Below are positions 16,254-24,957 of a stretch of DNA of 64,000 nt, one piece after another (the first letter of the stretch is position 1; every line of letters starts with the position of its first letter). The position numbers were made by a program, and so were the translations under genes. The notes beneath the pieces are model-generated. The model did not search any database. It saw only the letters and a list, made by a program, of their open reading frames with translations, and had not been told where the DNA came from. Source of the stretch: Archaeoglobus sp. UBA234 (GTDB taxonomy: Archaea > Halobacteriota > Archaeoglobi > Archaeoglobales > Archaeoglobaceae); assembly GCA_002494625.1 (NCBI GenBank), contig DACH01000004.1, forward strand, positions 34,006-98,005, given 5' to 3'.

Positions 16254-17426
16254 ATGCAGAAAAATATCATTGTGGTTTCCGTACTGTTCCTGTTCCTGTT
16301 ACTTGCCACATATAATGCAATTTTCCAGCAGAGTGATGGACAGAAAGATGAATACTACATTTCAGCTTTCACTCTTTACAAATCGGTCGAAGAGAAGATG
16401 GAGAAAATAAGAGGTTTTGAGGTTGATGTACCCTTCACAGTTGTTGATAAGAGATGGGTGCTTGAAAGATGGGGGGCAGAGGCGATAGACGAAGAGTATC
16501 TGAATGATGAGGAGATTTTTTACAAGGCTCTTCTACTTGTTCCTTCTGATTTCAGATTCGAAGAGAGGAGGAACAAGGAAGTCGGCAGCTTTATGGCCTT
16601 TTACTGGGAAGGCAAGATATATGTTGTGAGGGAGAACTTCAATCCTACAGACAATTCATCAGGAGAGGCTCTTGCCCACGAACTTGAGCATGCTATCCAA
16701 GACAGGTTCGGAATTTCCTCTGATGATACCTTCGACGGCGATAAGGCATATGGTGCAATTGTTGAGGGGGATGCCGTTCTTGCCGGCTGGCTCTACTCAG
16801 ACAAGAGTGTTGAGAATCAGATTAAAGCCACCAAGGAAAAAATATCATGTGACAATGAGCCAAACGAGGGTTATGACAGTAATCTTCACCTGATATTCTA
16901 CTTCCCGTATCTTTTCGGCTCCAAGTTCATAGGCAGTAAATATCTTGAGGGGGGGTACGCAGAGGTGGATAAAATCCTCGAAAACCCTCCTTCCACCACA
17001 GAACAGATTATGCACCCTGAAAAAGCAGGAGAAGGATTTGAAAAGGTAGATGCCGGTTTTGATTCCTCCGGTTTTGATCCCCAGTGGAGAGTTGTCCGTG
17101 ATGACAGAATGGGTGAGTTCTTCATCTATATCTTTCTCTCAACACACCTCAACGATTGTGTGGCAGAAAAGGCTGCTGAAGGATGGAATGGTGACAACCT
17201 GAAACTTATAAGGAAAAATGGTGAATTTTCCTTTCTCTGGAAGATATCCTTTGACTCGAAGATGGATGCAGACGAATTTGAGGTGGCTCTTCTCGAAATG
17301 CTCAGAAAGCTGGGTGAAAAAAGAGATGACTGGTGGATCTTAGAGTTGAACAATGAAAAAATAACTTATGAAAGAGATGGCAAATACATCACCATCATCG
17401 GAAAAGGAGAGGCTCCACTGAACTGA
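16254..17426 (+). CDS. Secreted or membrane-anchored HExxH zinc peptidase
   Basis: A 390-residue protein with an N-terminal signal-anchor (IIVVSVLFLFLLLATYN) and a zinc-protease motif AHELEHAIQ (HExxH) near residue 145. A Glu in GAIVEGDAVLAGW about 25 residues on is a possible third ligand in gluzincin style. The rest is acidic and likely faces outside the cell. A GGGGGGAG ribosome site lies 6 nt before the ATG. No close family name is recognised; the call rests on the motif and topology. Confidence 0.65.
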   Translation: MQKNIIVVSVLFLFLLLATYNAIFQQSDGQKDEYYISAFTLYKSVEEKMEKIRGFEVDVPFTVVDKRWVLERWGAEAIDEEYLNDEEIFYKALLLVPSDFRFEERRNKEVGSFMAFYWEGKIYVVRENFNPTDNSSGEALAHELEHAIQDRFGISSDDTFDGDKAYGAIVEGDAVLAGWLYSDKSVENQIKATKEKISCDNEPNEGYDSNLHLIFYFPYLFGSKFIGSKYLEGGYAEVDKILENPPSTTEQIMHPEKAGEGFEKVDAGFDSSGFDPQWRVVRDDRMGEFFIYIFLSTHLNDCVAEKAAEGWNGDNLKLIRKNGEFSFLWKISFDSKMDADEFEVALLEMLRKLGEKRDDWWILELNNEKITYERDGKYITIIGKGEAPLN

Positions 17427-17654
17427 AATTTAAGCCCTCAAATCTCCCTTTTCAATTGTGTATATGGATCGTATATATGAATCCTGCCATGTTGAGCCTC
17501 ACCAAAACCTCCAGAATCTAAATGTATTTTTCAAAAGGTTCTCGATCTGAGACTTTCGCTATCAAATACTGATTCAACATCCATAAATTTATTAACCAAT
17601 TTGTATTAACCAGATAGTTAGCCACAGCTAACCCGGATTCCAGATGTGATAAGT

Positions 17655-17897
17655 ATGGGAAAGAAGAAAAGTGATGTTCCGGTTATTAACATCGGAAAGA
17701 ATGGACTAACACAAAATTTAATTAACGAGATTAATTTTCAGCTTGAGAAGCATGGAATGGTAAAAGTTAAAATGCTCAGAAGTTTCAGAGAGATTTCGAA
17801 CACAGACAGAAAAAAACTGGCTGAAGAGATTGGGAAAAATATTAAAGGCAGGATGGTAAACCTGAGAGGTATGGTAATAACCTTCACCAAATCATAA
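17655..17897 (+). CDS. YhbY/CRM-domain RNA-binding protein
   Basis: About 80 residues forming one CRM domain: VPVINIGKNGLTQNLINEI followed by VKVKMLRSFRE and GKNIKGRMVNLRGMVITF. The GKNGLT-like loop usually reads GKxGLT and binds RNA. CRM proteins associate with pre-ribosomal particles or assist intron splicing. It heads the translation operon; rps19e follows after 11 bp. The ATG at 17655 is preferred to the in-frame GTG at 17646 because a GATGTGAT-type ribosome site precedes it. Confidence 0.85.
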   Translation: MGKKKSDVPVINIGKNGLTQNLINEINFQLEKHGMVKVKMLRSFREISNTDRKKLAEEIGKNIKGRMVNLRGMVITFTKS

Positions 17898-17908
17898 GGA
17901 GGGTTGAA

Positions 17909-18358
17909 ATGACGACAGTATATGATGTTCCACCCAATGAGTTTATTGAGTTTGTAGCAGGGAAGCTTGAGAAAATGGAGGAGTTCAAACCACCTGAGTG
18001 GGCAGCTTATGTTAAAACAGGGGTTCACAAGGAGCGGTCACCCGAACAGCTGAACTGGTGGTATATCAGAGTAGCAGCGATTTTCAGAAAAATCTACACT
18101 GATGGGCCTGTAGGTATAGAGAGACTGAGAAGTGCCTACGGAGGGAGAAAGAGAAGGGGTTCAAAACCACCCAAATTTGCAAAAGGAAGCGGTTCGATCA
18201 TAAGGAAGGCACTACAGCAGTTGGAAAAAGCTGGATTTGTTGAGAAAAAAGATGGAGGGAGGGTTGTTACCCCCAAAGGAAGGTCATTCCTTGACAAAGC
18301 TGCTGCTGAGCTTAAAAAGGAGCTCCTCAATGAGATTTCCGCTCTGGAGAAGTACTGA
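17909..18358 (+). CDS. rps19e: Ribosomal protein S19e
   Basis: A 149-residue small-subunit protein of the archaeal/eukaryotic ribosome. It is recognised by WAAYVKTGVHKERSP, WWYIRVAAIFRKIY, a GPVGIERLRSAYGGRK core and a KGRSFLDKAA tail. It is needed for 40S/30S maturation in the family. An AAGGAGG site lies just upstream of the ATG. It is the second gene of the translation operon. Confidence 0.95.
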   Translation: MTTVYDVPPNEFIEFVAGKLEKMEEFKPPEWAAYVKTGVHKERSPEQLNWWYIRVAAIFRKIYTDGPVGIERLRSAYGGRKRRGSKPPKFAKGSGSIIRKALQQLEKAGFVEKKDGGRVVTPKGRSFLDKAAAELKKELLNEISALEKY

Positions 18359-18376
18359 CTCTCCGGGGTGATAGTT

Positions 18377-18712
18377 ATGGACGAACTCGAAGAGATAAGA
18401 CGGAAAAGGCTTGCAGAACTTCAAGCGCAGAGAGAGAGGGAGATAGAGGAGCTCAGAAGGCAGCAGGAAATGCAGAAAGAAATCGAGGCACAGAAAAAAG
18501 CCATATTAAGGGTAATTCTTGAGCCTGAAGCTCGAGAAAGGCTCGCAAGAATAAAACTCGCTCATCCCGAAATTTCAGAATCGGTTGAAAATCAGCTCAT
18601 AGCTCTCGCTCAATCTGGAAGGTTGAGACAGAAAATAACAGATGAAATGCTGGTAGAAATTCTGAAGAGAGTTCTCCCCAAGAAGAGGGAGACAAAAATA
18701 ATCAGAAAATGA
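18377..18712 (+). CDS. PDCD5-family DNA-binding protein
   Basis: A protein of about 111 residues that starts MDELEEIRRKRLAELQAQR. A long charged helix is followed by a three-helix core with REKLARIKLAHPE-like and LVEILKRVLPKKRETKI sequences. This is the archaeal homologue of programmed cell death protein 5, usually found between rps19e and rpl39e as here. Its molecular role in archaea is not settled; DNA or chaperonin binding has been suggested. ATG 18377 has a GGGGTGAT site; the upstream GTG at 18368 is part of that site. Confidence 0.92.
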   Translation: MDELEEIRRKRLAELQAQREREIEELRRQQEMQKEIEAQKKAILRVILEPEARERLARIKLAHPEISESVENQLIALAQSGRLRQKITDEMLVEILKRVLPKKRETKIIRK

Positions 18713-18732
18713 TGATGCCGAGGTGTTTTTAA

Positions 18733-18885
18733 ATGGGCAAAAAAACCGTTGGTGTGAAATTCAGACTTGCAAAATTCAACAAGCAGAACAGAAGAGCTCC
18801 CGTGTGGGTAGCTTTAAGGACGAAAAGGAGAGTTTTTGGAAGTCCAAAAAGGAGACACTGGAGATCCAAAAAACTTAAAGTTTGA
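18733..18885 (+). CDS. rpl39e: Ribosomal protein L39e
   Basis: A 50-residue, very basic large-subunit protein beginning MGKKTVGVKFRLAKFNKQNR. It has the typical PVWVALRTKRRV middle and RRHWRSKKLKV end. It lines the peptide exit tunnel. A GAGGTG site lies 7 nt upstream. The stop at 18885 is followed after 11 nt by the rpl31e start. Confidence 0.95.
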   Translation: MGKKTVGVKFRLAKFNKQNRRAPVWVALRTKRRVFGSPKRRHWRSKKLKV

Positions 18886-18896
18886 AGGTGGTAAGG

Positions 18897-19166
18897 ATGG
18901 CAAAAATTGTAGCTGAGAGGATTTATTCAGTCAGAATGAGGCAGAAACTCAAAAAGTATCCGAGATGGCAGAGAACAAAGAAATCTGTTAAGTATCTCAG
19001 AAACTTTCTCAGCAGACACATGAAAACCTCTCCTGAAAGCATAAAGTTCGACACGAAACTCAACGAGAAACTCTGGGAGAGAGGAGCAGAGAAGCCGCCA
19101 GGTAAAATCAAGGTAAGAGCAGTAAAATTTGACGACGGAATTGTTGAAGTAGAAATAGCAGAATAA
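18897..19166 (+). CDS. rpl31e: Ribosomal protein L31e
   Basis: An 89-residue large-subunit protein beginning MAKIVAERIYSVRMRQKLKK, with the conserved PRWQRTKKSVKYLRNFLSRH segment. ATG 18897 follows a GGTGGT site. The longer frame to a TTG at 18882 would overlap the rpl39e stop and is not needed. It is part of the conserved rpl39e-rpl31e-aif6 string of archaea. Confidence 0.95.
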   Translation: MAKIVAERIYSVRMRQKLKKYPRWQRTKKSVKYLRNFLSRHMKTSPESIKFDTKLNEKLWERGAEKPPGKIKVRAVKFDDGIVEVEIAE

Positions 19167-19197
19167 AGCTGTTTAAACCTTTTTATATTTGATTAAA

Positions 19198-19854
19198 ATG
19201 AGGGTCCTTTCAATCCACGGTGTCCCGCTAATTGGACTTTATGTTAGAGTTACTGAGGACGCAGCGATTGTTGGAGTAAAGGACAGAAACATAGAAGAAA
19301 TTGTAGCGGAAGAGCTTGATGTGGAGGTTGTGCAGACCACCATAGCCGGATCTGAGCTTGTCGGTGCAATGGCTGCTGCAAACTCAAATGGTGTTGTAGT
19401 GTGTCACCATACAACCAGAAAAGAGATTGAGAGGCTTGAAAGAGTTTTTGATGTTAAAGTAATTGAGACCAACATGACATGTCTGGGGAACAACATCTGT
19501 ATCAACGACAGTGGTGCTATAATGCACCCTGAAATAGGAAAAGATGTTGTGAGAACAGTTTCAGATTTTCTCAATGTTGATGTATCAACAGGGACGATCG
19601 GTGGACTTAAAACTGTTGGAATGGCTGCCGTAGTTACGAACAAAGGGGGTCTTTTAAATCCAAATACAACAGAATGGGAAGTTGACAAGATTTCAAAGCT
19701 TTTCCGCATTGAGGTAGAAAAAGGAACTGTCAATTTCGGCAGTGATATGGTGGGTGCAGGGCTGATTGCCAACACAAAAGGATATATAGCCGGAAGGGAC
19801 ACCACAGGATTTGAGCTTGGAGTCATTGAGGAGGCTCTCAACTTTATCGATTAA
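19198..19854 (+). CDS. Translation initiation factor aIF6
   Basis: About 218 residues forming the five-fold pseudo-symmetric pentein fold. Repeats are visible as GNNICINDSGAIMHPE, GLKTVGMAAVVTNKGGLLNP and GSDMVGAGLIANTKGYIAG. aIF6 binds the large subunit and prevents premature joining to the small subunit. A TTTATATTTG element just upstream could be an internal promoter. The ATG at 19198 is preferred over the TTG at 19189. Confidence 0.95.
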   Translation: MRVLSIHGVPLIGLYVRVTEDAAIVGVKDRNIEEIVAEELDVEVVQTTIAGSELVGAMAAANSNGVVVCHHTTRKEIERLERVFDVKVIETNMTCLGNNICINDSGAIMHPEIGKDVVRTVSDFLNVDVSTGTIGGLKTVGMAAVVTNKGGLLNPNTTEWEVDKISKLFRIEVEKGTVNFGSDMVGAGLIANTKGYIAGRDTTGFELGVIEEALNFID

Positions 19855-19860
19855 CAGGGG

Positions 19861-20052
19861 GTGATTGATGTGCTTTTCGAGATTAGTGGAAAGTTCAGAA
19901 ACGGAGAGACCTGGAGAGTCTTTACGAAGGTTATTGAGGCTCACAATGAAAGTTTTGCAAAGGAAAAGGTGTACTCCCTCATCGGAAGCAACCACAAGGT
20001 TAAGAGAAATCTTATAAAGATTGAAAAGGTCTCCCCCGTTGAGGAAGCTTGA
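19861..20052 (+). CDS. Ribosomal protein L18a / LX
   Basis: A protein of about 60-63 residues resembling archaeal LX (L20a/L18ae). It has FEISGKFRNGETWRVFTK, EAHNESFAKEKVYSLIGS and a basic NHKVKRNLIKIEKV C-terminus. The start is either GTG 19861 or GTG 19870. The second is favoured by a GGGGGTGAT site 4 nt before it and by the usual N-terminal length. It is part of the translation operon, 6 bp after aIF6. Confidence 0.88.
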   Translation: MIDVLFEISGKFRNGETWRVFTKVIEAHNESFAKEKVYSLIGSNHKVKRNLIKIEKVSPVEEA

Positions 20053-20068
20053 TCGAAGGTGGGTAAAA

Positions 20069-20494
20069 ATGGATGAAGAGCAGATTAAAAAAGAAGTTCA
20101 GGAAAGGCTGATCATGCTCCAGCAGCTTCAAAATGAGGCAGAGAATATTCAGAGAAGAATATTTGAAGTTGATGTTCTGGAAGCAGAGATTGACAAAACC
20201 ATTGAGACTCTCGAGTACTTCGAAAGTCTTGATGATGGTGTGGATGCACTGATGAATCTCGGTTCCGGGGTATTCGCCTATGTAGATGTTAAAGAATCGA
20301 AAAAAATGTTGGTTGATGTTGGTGCAGGGGTTGTAATCGAGAGAGAGGTAAAAGAGGTAATAGAAATACTCAAAAAAAGGAAAGAAAAGATAACACAGGG
20401 CAAAGAACAATATACTCAGCTTCTTGAAAGAATTTACGCTCAGGCACAGCAAATACAATCAGAAATAGCAAAAATGAGTGCTAAAGAAAAGTAA
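20069..20494 (+). CDS. pfdA: Prefoldin subunit alpha
   Basis: About 141 residues with two long coiled-coil arms flanking a beta hairpin (VDALMNLGSGVFAYVDV and MLVDVGAGVVIEREV). This is the layout of the archaeal prefoldin alpha subunit that passes unfolded proteins to the thermosome. The ATG at 20069 follows a GGTGGGT site; the frame open to 20021 overlaps LX and is not needed. The gene sits between LX and ftsY, a standard archaeal order. Confidence 0.92.
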   Translation: MDEEQIKKEVQERLIMLQQLQNEAENIQRRIFEVDVLEAEIDKTIETLEYFESLDDGVDALMNLGSGVFAYVDVKESKKMLVDVGAGVVIEREVKEVIEILKKRKEKITQGKEQYTQLLERIYAQAQQIQSEIAKMSAKEK

Positions 20495-20549
20495 TCTGTT
20501 AGAACAGCAGTATTCTATTGTATGGCGATAGCATTTAAAAGGTGAGGAG

Positions 20550-21590
20550 ATGTTCAAAGCTCTGAAAGAGAAACTCAAAGCATTCAAAAAGAAAGTTGAT
20601 GAGAAGGCTGCAGAAGAGATTCAAGCTTCAGAGAGAATACAAAAGGTCGAGCAGCCTGAAAAAGTAGAGGAAAAGAAAAGGATTGAAGAACCACCAGCAA
20701 ACAAAATTGGCATAAAAGATAAGATTTCCGCTCTTATACTTGAAAGAGAGATTATAATAGATGAGGGAAAACTCGAAGGTATTCTTTCAGAGCTGGAGAT
20801 GATCCTCCTCGAGAGCGATGTGGCTTTTGATGTTGCAGAAGAGATCACAGGAAAATTAAAGGAGAAACTCGTCGGGATGAGAAAGAAGATAGGCCAGAAG
20901 CTATCTGATCTCGTGCTTGAGGAACTCAAAGGAATAATAAGGGAGATCCTCGATGTGAACAGATTTGACTTTGACGGTTTTGTTAAAGAAGTCAGAAAAC
21001 CCGCAAACATAATTTTTGTTGGAGTGAATGGAACAGGAAAAACCACAACAATTGCGAAAATTGCAAAAAGGTTAATGGATGACGGCTATTCTGTAGTTCT
21101 TGCTGCAGGAGATACATTCAGAGCTGGTGCAATAGAGCAACTTGAAGAGCATGCCAAGAAACTCGGAGTGAAGCTGATAAAGCACAAAGCTGGAGCCGAC
21201 CCGGCTGCCGTCATATATGACGCAATAAGGCATGCAGAAGCAAAAGAGATTGACTTCGTTCTCTCTGATACTGCCGGCAGAATGCATACGAAAAAGAATT
21301 TAATTGACCAGCTGGAGAAAATAAAGAGAGTCACAAAGCCAGATTTGACAATCTTCGTCGATGAGAGTCTCGCAGGAAATGACGCAGTGGAGAGGGCAAG
21401 GATGTTCAACGATGCAGTTGGAATAGATGGAAGTATTCTGACCAAGCTCGATGCCGATCCAAAGGGAGGGACCGCAATTTCAATCAGCTATATAACAGGA
21501 AAGCCAGTTCTTTTTGTTGGAACCGGGCAGAGTTATGAAGATCTTGTTAAATTCGAGTCCGAGTGGTTAATTGGAAGGATCTTTGATTGA
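20550..21590 (+). CDS. ftsY: Signal recognition particle receptor FtsY
   Basis: A 346-residue SRP GTPase. A charged N-terminal A region (residues 1-55, KEK/EE-rich) is followed by the N domain and the G domain. G1 is GVNGTGKTT, then the AAGDTFRAGAIEQL insertion box, DTAGRMHTKKNL as G3, TKLDADPKGG as G4, and the closing FVGTGQSYEDLVKF. It docks SRP-ribosome complexes at the membrane. It is the last gene of the translation operon. Its stop codon lies in a 12-bp tandem repeat. Confidence 0.96.
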   Translation: MFKALKEKLKAFKKKVDEKAAEEIQASERIQKVEQPEKVEEKKRIEEPPANKIGIKDKISALILEREIIIDEGKLEGILSELEMILLESDVAFDVAEEITGKLKEKLVGMRKKIGQKLSDLVLEELKGIIREILDVNRFDFDGFVKEVRKPANIIFVGVNGTGKTTTIAKIAKRLMDDGYSVVLAAGDTFRAGAIEQLEEHAKKLGVKLIKHKAGADPAAVIYDAIRHAEAKEIDFVLSDTAGRMHTKKNLIDQLEKIKRVTKPDLTIFVDESLAGNDAVERARMFNDAVGIDGSILTKLDADPKGGTAISISYITGKPVLFVGTGQSYEDLVKFESEWLIGRIFD

Positions 21591-21615
21591 TTTTTAGATT
21601 GATTTTTAGATTGAT
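21585..21615. repeat. 12-bp tandem repeat over the ftsY stop codon (2.6 copies)
   Basis: GATTGATTTTTA is repeated perfectly at 21585-21596 and 21597-21608, with a partial third copy at 21609-21615. The ftsY TGA is 21588-21590, and each further copy repeats a TGA downstream in the same frame. Confidence 0.92.
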
Positions 21616-21618
21616 CTA

Positions 21619-21646
21619 TTTCAGTGAATTTTCAGTGAATTTTCAG
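21619..21646. repeat. 11-bp tandem repeat over the DNA ligase stop codon (2.5 copies)
   Basis: TTTCAGTGAAT occurs at 21619-21629 and 21630-21640, with a partial third copy at 21641-21646. The third copy contains the ligase stop codon (complement of 21643-21645). It sits directly beside the ftsY repeat, so nearly the whole gap between two convergent stops is tandem repeat. Confidence 0.92.
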
Positions 21647-23334
21647 GTAAACTGGCTCTCATAGAGCTTTGCAATCCTTTCGATTGTATCTGCCTCCTCT
21701 ACATCCTTATCCTCTCTGAGCCTCACAAATCTCGGAAATCTCAGAGCATAACCGCTTTCATACTTTGGACTTTTCTGTATTTCCTGATAAGCCACTTCAA
21801 AAACATACCTTGGTCTTAGAACCACCTTTTTTCCCTCTTCCAGCTCTATTTCCGGTTTGAATAGCTCAGTAAGTTCCTCAAGGTCATCCTCTGTAAAACC
21901 GGTTGCAACCCTTCCAACTGGAATCAGCTGCTGATTTTCATCCAGACACGCGAGCACAAAAGAGCTGAGAAGGTGACTTCTTTTTCCTTCCCCCCATTCA
22001 CCTCCTACCACAACCAGATCCAGAGTTTCCATTACTTCCTTGAGCTTCAGCCAGTGCTTTCCTCTCTTACCCGGAATGTAAGGTGATAGGGGATTTTTTA
22101 TCATCACTCCCTCATGTCCGGCATTTATTGAATCTTCAAAAATTTCTCTCACCTTCTCGGCACTTGATGTGATGTGCTGTTCCGCAACCCTTATACCCTC
22201 TCCGGATTTTACAACCGCTTCGAGGATTTTTCTTCTTTCTGCTAAGGGGAGATCTATCGTCTCTCCCCCATCATAAACAGGATTTTTGCAGTAAAGTATG
22301 TCAAAAAGGTTTACAATGATGGGTATCTTTTCCATGGCTTTTGAAACCTCATGTTTTCTCCTGAACCTTCTGAGGATATTTTGAAAGGGAAGAGGACGAC
22401 CGTCCTTTACAGCAACAGCCTCACCATCAAGTATGACTCCACTTTCAACGCTCTCTACAACCATGTTCACGACATCCGGCAGAGCATGAGTTACATTTTC
22501 GAGCCTCCTTGAAAATATCGTGACCTTCCCATCAGAATAGTGAATCTGTACCCTCGTTCCATCAAACTTCCACTCAACCGCAACCTCACCGATGTCCTTT
22601 ATAGCTGATTCCACACTCTCTGCAACCTGGGCAAGCATCATTCTTACGGGTGTGTGGGGCTTTATCTTAAGTTTAAGCAACCCCTCCTCTCCCTCCTTCT
22701 TCGCAGTAAGGGCAACCTTCCCAAAATCGTTGGTTATCATGTATGCTCTCTCAACAAGTTCAGAACTAACATTATATGCCTTCGCAATAGCATCCCTCAG
22801 TATCCCCTCTCCCACACCAAGCCTCATTTCTCCGAGCAGAAGGCGTGTAAGATACCTGGCTTCAAGTGGAGTAGCTGAGGAGAAAAGATCAATGAGCATT
22901 TTTATTTTCTTTTTCTGGCTTTTCTCTCCCTTCAGACTGCTCATCGAATCAAATACCTCTCTCAGATAAGAGAGGGTTATTTCCTCTTGAAAAAGGGATG
23001 TCTGCAGCTTTTTTTCGAGAGCGATTTCAGCGGCAAAACCCAGATCACCTTTTTCCTTCACATACTCCTCAATCTTATCTTTTTTTAAACCAGTTGTAAT
23101 TCTCAGAGCCTCATATATCAAACCAACTCCAATCCCTACCTCTCTTTCATCCCCTGGAGGGTAAATTCTCCCAGTTATAAAAAGAGAAAAATTATAGATG
23201 TCCTCATCCCACTCCAGTTTCCTCAAAAAATCCGAAATCCTTGCAGCAAGCTCTAAGGTGGAGGAAATTTTTTCCAGTTCTGTGCAGAACTCAGAAAACT
23301 CGGCGAAGGATAAACTTTCGTTCATAGCGTTCAT
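21643..23334 (-). CDS. lig: ATP-dependent DNA ligase
   Basis: A 563-residue archaeal replicative ligase. An N-terminal helical DNA-binding domain (1-220) is followed by the adenylation domain, with motif I VEWKFDGTRVQ (Lys 256 takes AMP) and motif III LDGEAVAVKDG. Motif IV is HEGVMIKNP and motif V HWLKLK. The OB-fold ends with RPRYVFEVAYQEI and LRFPRFVRLREDK. It seals nicks in replication and repair. Its stop lies in a tandem repeat convergent with ftsY. Confidence 0.95.
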   Translation of the reverse strand: MNAMNESLSFAEFSEFCTELEKISSTLELAARISDFLRKLEWDEDIYNFSLFITGRIYPPGDEREVGIGVGLIYEALRITTGLKKDKIEEYVKEKGDLGFAAEIALEKKLQTSLFQEEITLSYLREVFDSMSSLKGEKSQKKKIKMLIDLFSSATPLEARYLTRLLLGEMRLGVGEGILRDAIAKAYNVSSELVERAYMITNDFGKVALTAKKEGEEGLLKLKIKPHTPVRMMLAQVAESVESAIKDIGEVAVEWKFDGTRVQIHYSDGKVTIFSRRLENVTHALPDVVNMVVESVESGVILDGEAVAVKDGRPLPFQNILRRFRRKHEVSKAMEKIPIIVNLFDILYCKNPVYDGGETIDLPLAERRKILEAVVKSGEGIRVAEQHITSSAEKVREIFEDSINAGHEGVMIKNPLSPYIPGKRGKHWLKLKEVMETLDLVVVGGEWGEGKRSHLLSSFVLACLDENQQLIPVGRVATGFTEDDLEELTELFKPEIELEEGKKVVLRPRYVFEVAYQEIQKSPKYESGYALRFPRFVRLREDKDVEEADTIERIAKLYESQFT

Positions 23335-23394
23335 TTATTAGAATTCGATTTGAGGATATATAAAACTATTTAAGGATTGTGACAGACTTTTCAC

Positions 23395-24318
23395 ATGGTA
23401 TTTCTCGTCGGGATAGCAGGAGACAGTGCTTCAGGTAAAACTACCTTTGCACAGGGGATTGTCAGATTGTTCGGGAAGAAGAATGTGAAAACCCTCTCAC
23501 TTGACAATTACCACCTCTACAACAGAGAGGAAAGAAGGAGACTCAATCTGACCCCCTTGAATCCTGCAGCAAATGATTTTGTAAAAATCCAGGAAGATAT
23601 TGAAAAGCTCAAAAATGGTGAAGATATTATCATGCCAGTTTACAGTCATGAGACAGGAGACTTTGAAACTCCTGTTGTCTTCAAACCGGGAAAGATAGTT
23701 ATCGTTGAAGGACTGCATCCCTTTTACAAAAAGACGATATCAGATCTTTTCGACCTCAGAGTTTTTATAGATCCAGAATATGATGTCAGGAGGGAATGGA
23801 AAATCAAAAGAGATGTTGAAAAGAGAGGTTACAGAATTGAAGATGTAATAAAAGAGATGGAGTTAAGAAAGGTAGACTACAAAAAATACATAGAGAAACA
23901 GAAAAGAAGGGCTGAAATAATCGTAAAGATAAGAAAAGACAGAAAAGGAGAGAGTTGCAGAATGGGCTCATCCTACTGGATTAAAATACTTCAGGAAGTG
24001 AGTGGGGAGAGGTTATCGAGTGTGAGGATCCCCATTGACCTGTCATCAATGTGTGAGCTTGAAGCGGATGAGTTTTACTTCGAGTATAGAAAGATAAAGA
24101 GAGGAAAGAGAGTTTTCAGCCAGATTGAATTCAACGGTACGCTTTCAAGAGAGGCAGTTTCAGAGCTGGAAAACTCAATTTCAAAAATCTCCGGTGGTGG
24201 AAAGGTTTTCGAGGGTGATGTAATCAATGAAACAGATATTGCGAGATTTATAATAGGGTGGAGGGTGGCTGAAAGGTACAGAAAGTTTACGAGAAAGTTT
24301 ATGAACATGGGATCCTGA
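23395..24318 (+). CDS. Phosphoribulokinase/uridine-kinase family protein
   Basis: A 307-residue P-loop kinase. The P-loop is GIAGDSASGKTTF (6-18). SLDNYHLYNREERRRLNLTP follows, with a PAANDF-type substrate loop and IVVEGLHPFY-like IVIVEGLHPFYKK as the Walker B region. RREWKIKRDVEKRGY is the lid. These match archaeal phosphoribulokinases, such as the one shown in Methanospirillum to make ribulose-1,5-bisphosphate for form III RuBisCO. RuBisCO is not in the window, so uridine kinase or another sugar kinase cannot be excluded. It appears monocistronic. Confidence 0.75.
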   Translation: MVFLVGIAGDSASGKTTFAQGIVRLFGKKNVKTLSLDNYHLYNREERRRLNLTPLNPAANDFVKIQEDIEKLKNGEDIIMPVYSHETGDFETPVVFKPGKIVIVEGLHPFYKKTISDLFDLRVFIDPEYDVRREWKIKRDVEKRGYRIEDVIKEMELRKVDYKKYIEKQKRRAEIIVKIRKDRKGESCRMGSSYWIKILQEVSGERLSSVRIPIDLSSMCELEADEFYFEYRKIKRGKRVFSQIEFNGTLSREAVSELENSISKISGGGKVFEGDVINETDIARFIIGWRVAERYRKFTRKFMNMGS

Positions 24319-24443
24319 TACAGAACTCTATTTACTCCTGCTCAGAGAGTCAAATTAAATCTAAGCAGAATACCAAAATCTTCATAAACCCAAACCCGGA
24401 AAAGGTATCGCTGATAAAAGTTGGTTTGGCTCGAAAATAACCT

Positions 24444-24527
24444 GCGGGGGTTGCCGAGTCAGGAAAAGGCGCTAGATTGAGGGTCTAGTCCCGTAGGGGT
24501 CCGAGGGTTCAAATCCCTCCCCCCGCA
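24444..24527 (+). tRNA. tRNA-Leu (anticodon GAG)
   Basis: The acceptor stem GCGGGGG pairs with CCCCCGC, with discriminator A at 24527. The anticodon stem CTAGA/TCTAG surrounds the loop TTGAGGG, giving GAG. A long variable arm (TCCCGTAGGGGTC region) marks it as class II tRNA-Leu, and the T arm is GAGGG TTCAAAT CCCTC. No CCA is encoded and no intron is present. Confidence 0.95.
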
Positions 24528-24555
24528 CTCGGATGCTTTTTGGGAAGATAGAAAA

Positions 24556-24630
24556 GGGCCCGTAGCCTAGCATGGATAAGGCGACGGCCTCCTAAGCCGT
24601 AGATCGCGGGTTCAAATCCCGCCGGGTCCG
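24556..24630 (+). tRNA. tRNA-Arg (anticodon CCT)
   Basis: The acceptor GGGCCCG pairs with CGGGTCC (one G-T pair), discriminator G. The anticodon stem ACGGC/GCCGT encloses CTCCTAA, giving anticodon CCT. The T arm is GCGGG TTCAAAT CCCGC. It follows tRNA-Leu by 28 bp and is probably cotranscribed. CCA is not encoded. Confidence 0.95.
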
Positions 24631-24957
24631 CTATAAAATAAATTACAGAGGAGTTCTTAATCTTACCGAACTTTCTGAATGGGTGTTTTCCCATTTGTTT
24701 CTGATTGAATTACGCTATAATCTTATCTGGATTTTTTGGATTTTCAGTCTCAATTTCCTTATACGCAAGTTCACTGTGCTGAATATCCTTTTGATTTGCT
24801 TGGTTTTAGTTTGAGTTTAAGGGTAAAGAGAGTGTTAGAAGTTGACTGAGGGTTGGTTTGGGAAGATCCCTTATCAGCAGCATATTTCAGATATACTTAA
24901 CACCACATCTGAAGCATACTGAAGCCATAAAAATTTATGAACTACAAAGCCATCAAA
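24631..24957. other. Gene-poor AT-rich stretch downstream of tRNA-Arg
   Basis: No start-to-stop gene or RNA is recognisable. On the minus strand an open stretch ending near 24713 reads protein-like for about 30 residues (QHSELAYKEIETENPKNPDK) but lacks a start. It may be the last trace of a lost gene. No copy of the tRNA 3' end was seen downstream that would mark an integration site. Confidence 0.4.

Noticed and set aside
24640..24720. Trace of a possible integrase C-terminus after tRNA-Arg
   Set aside because: Only about 30 residues without start or recognisable catalytic Tyr, and no direct repeat of the tRNA 3' end was found.
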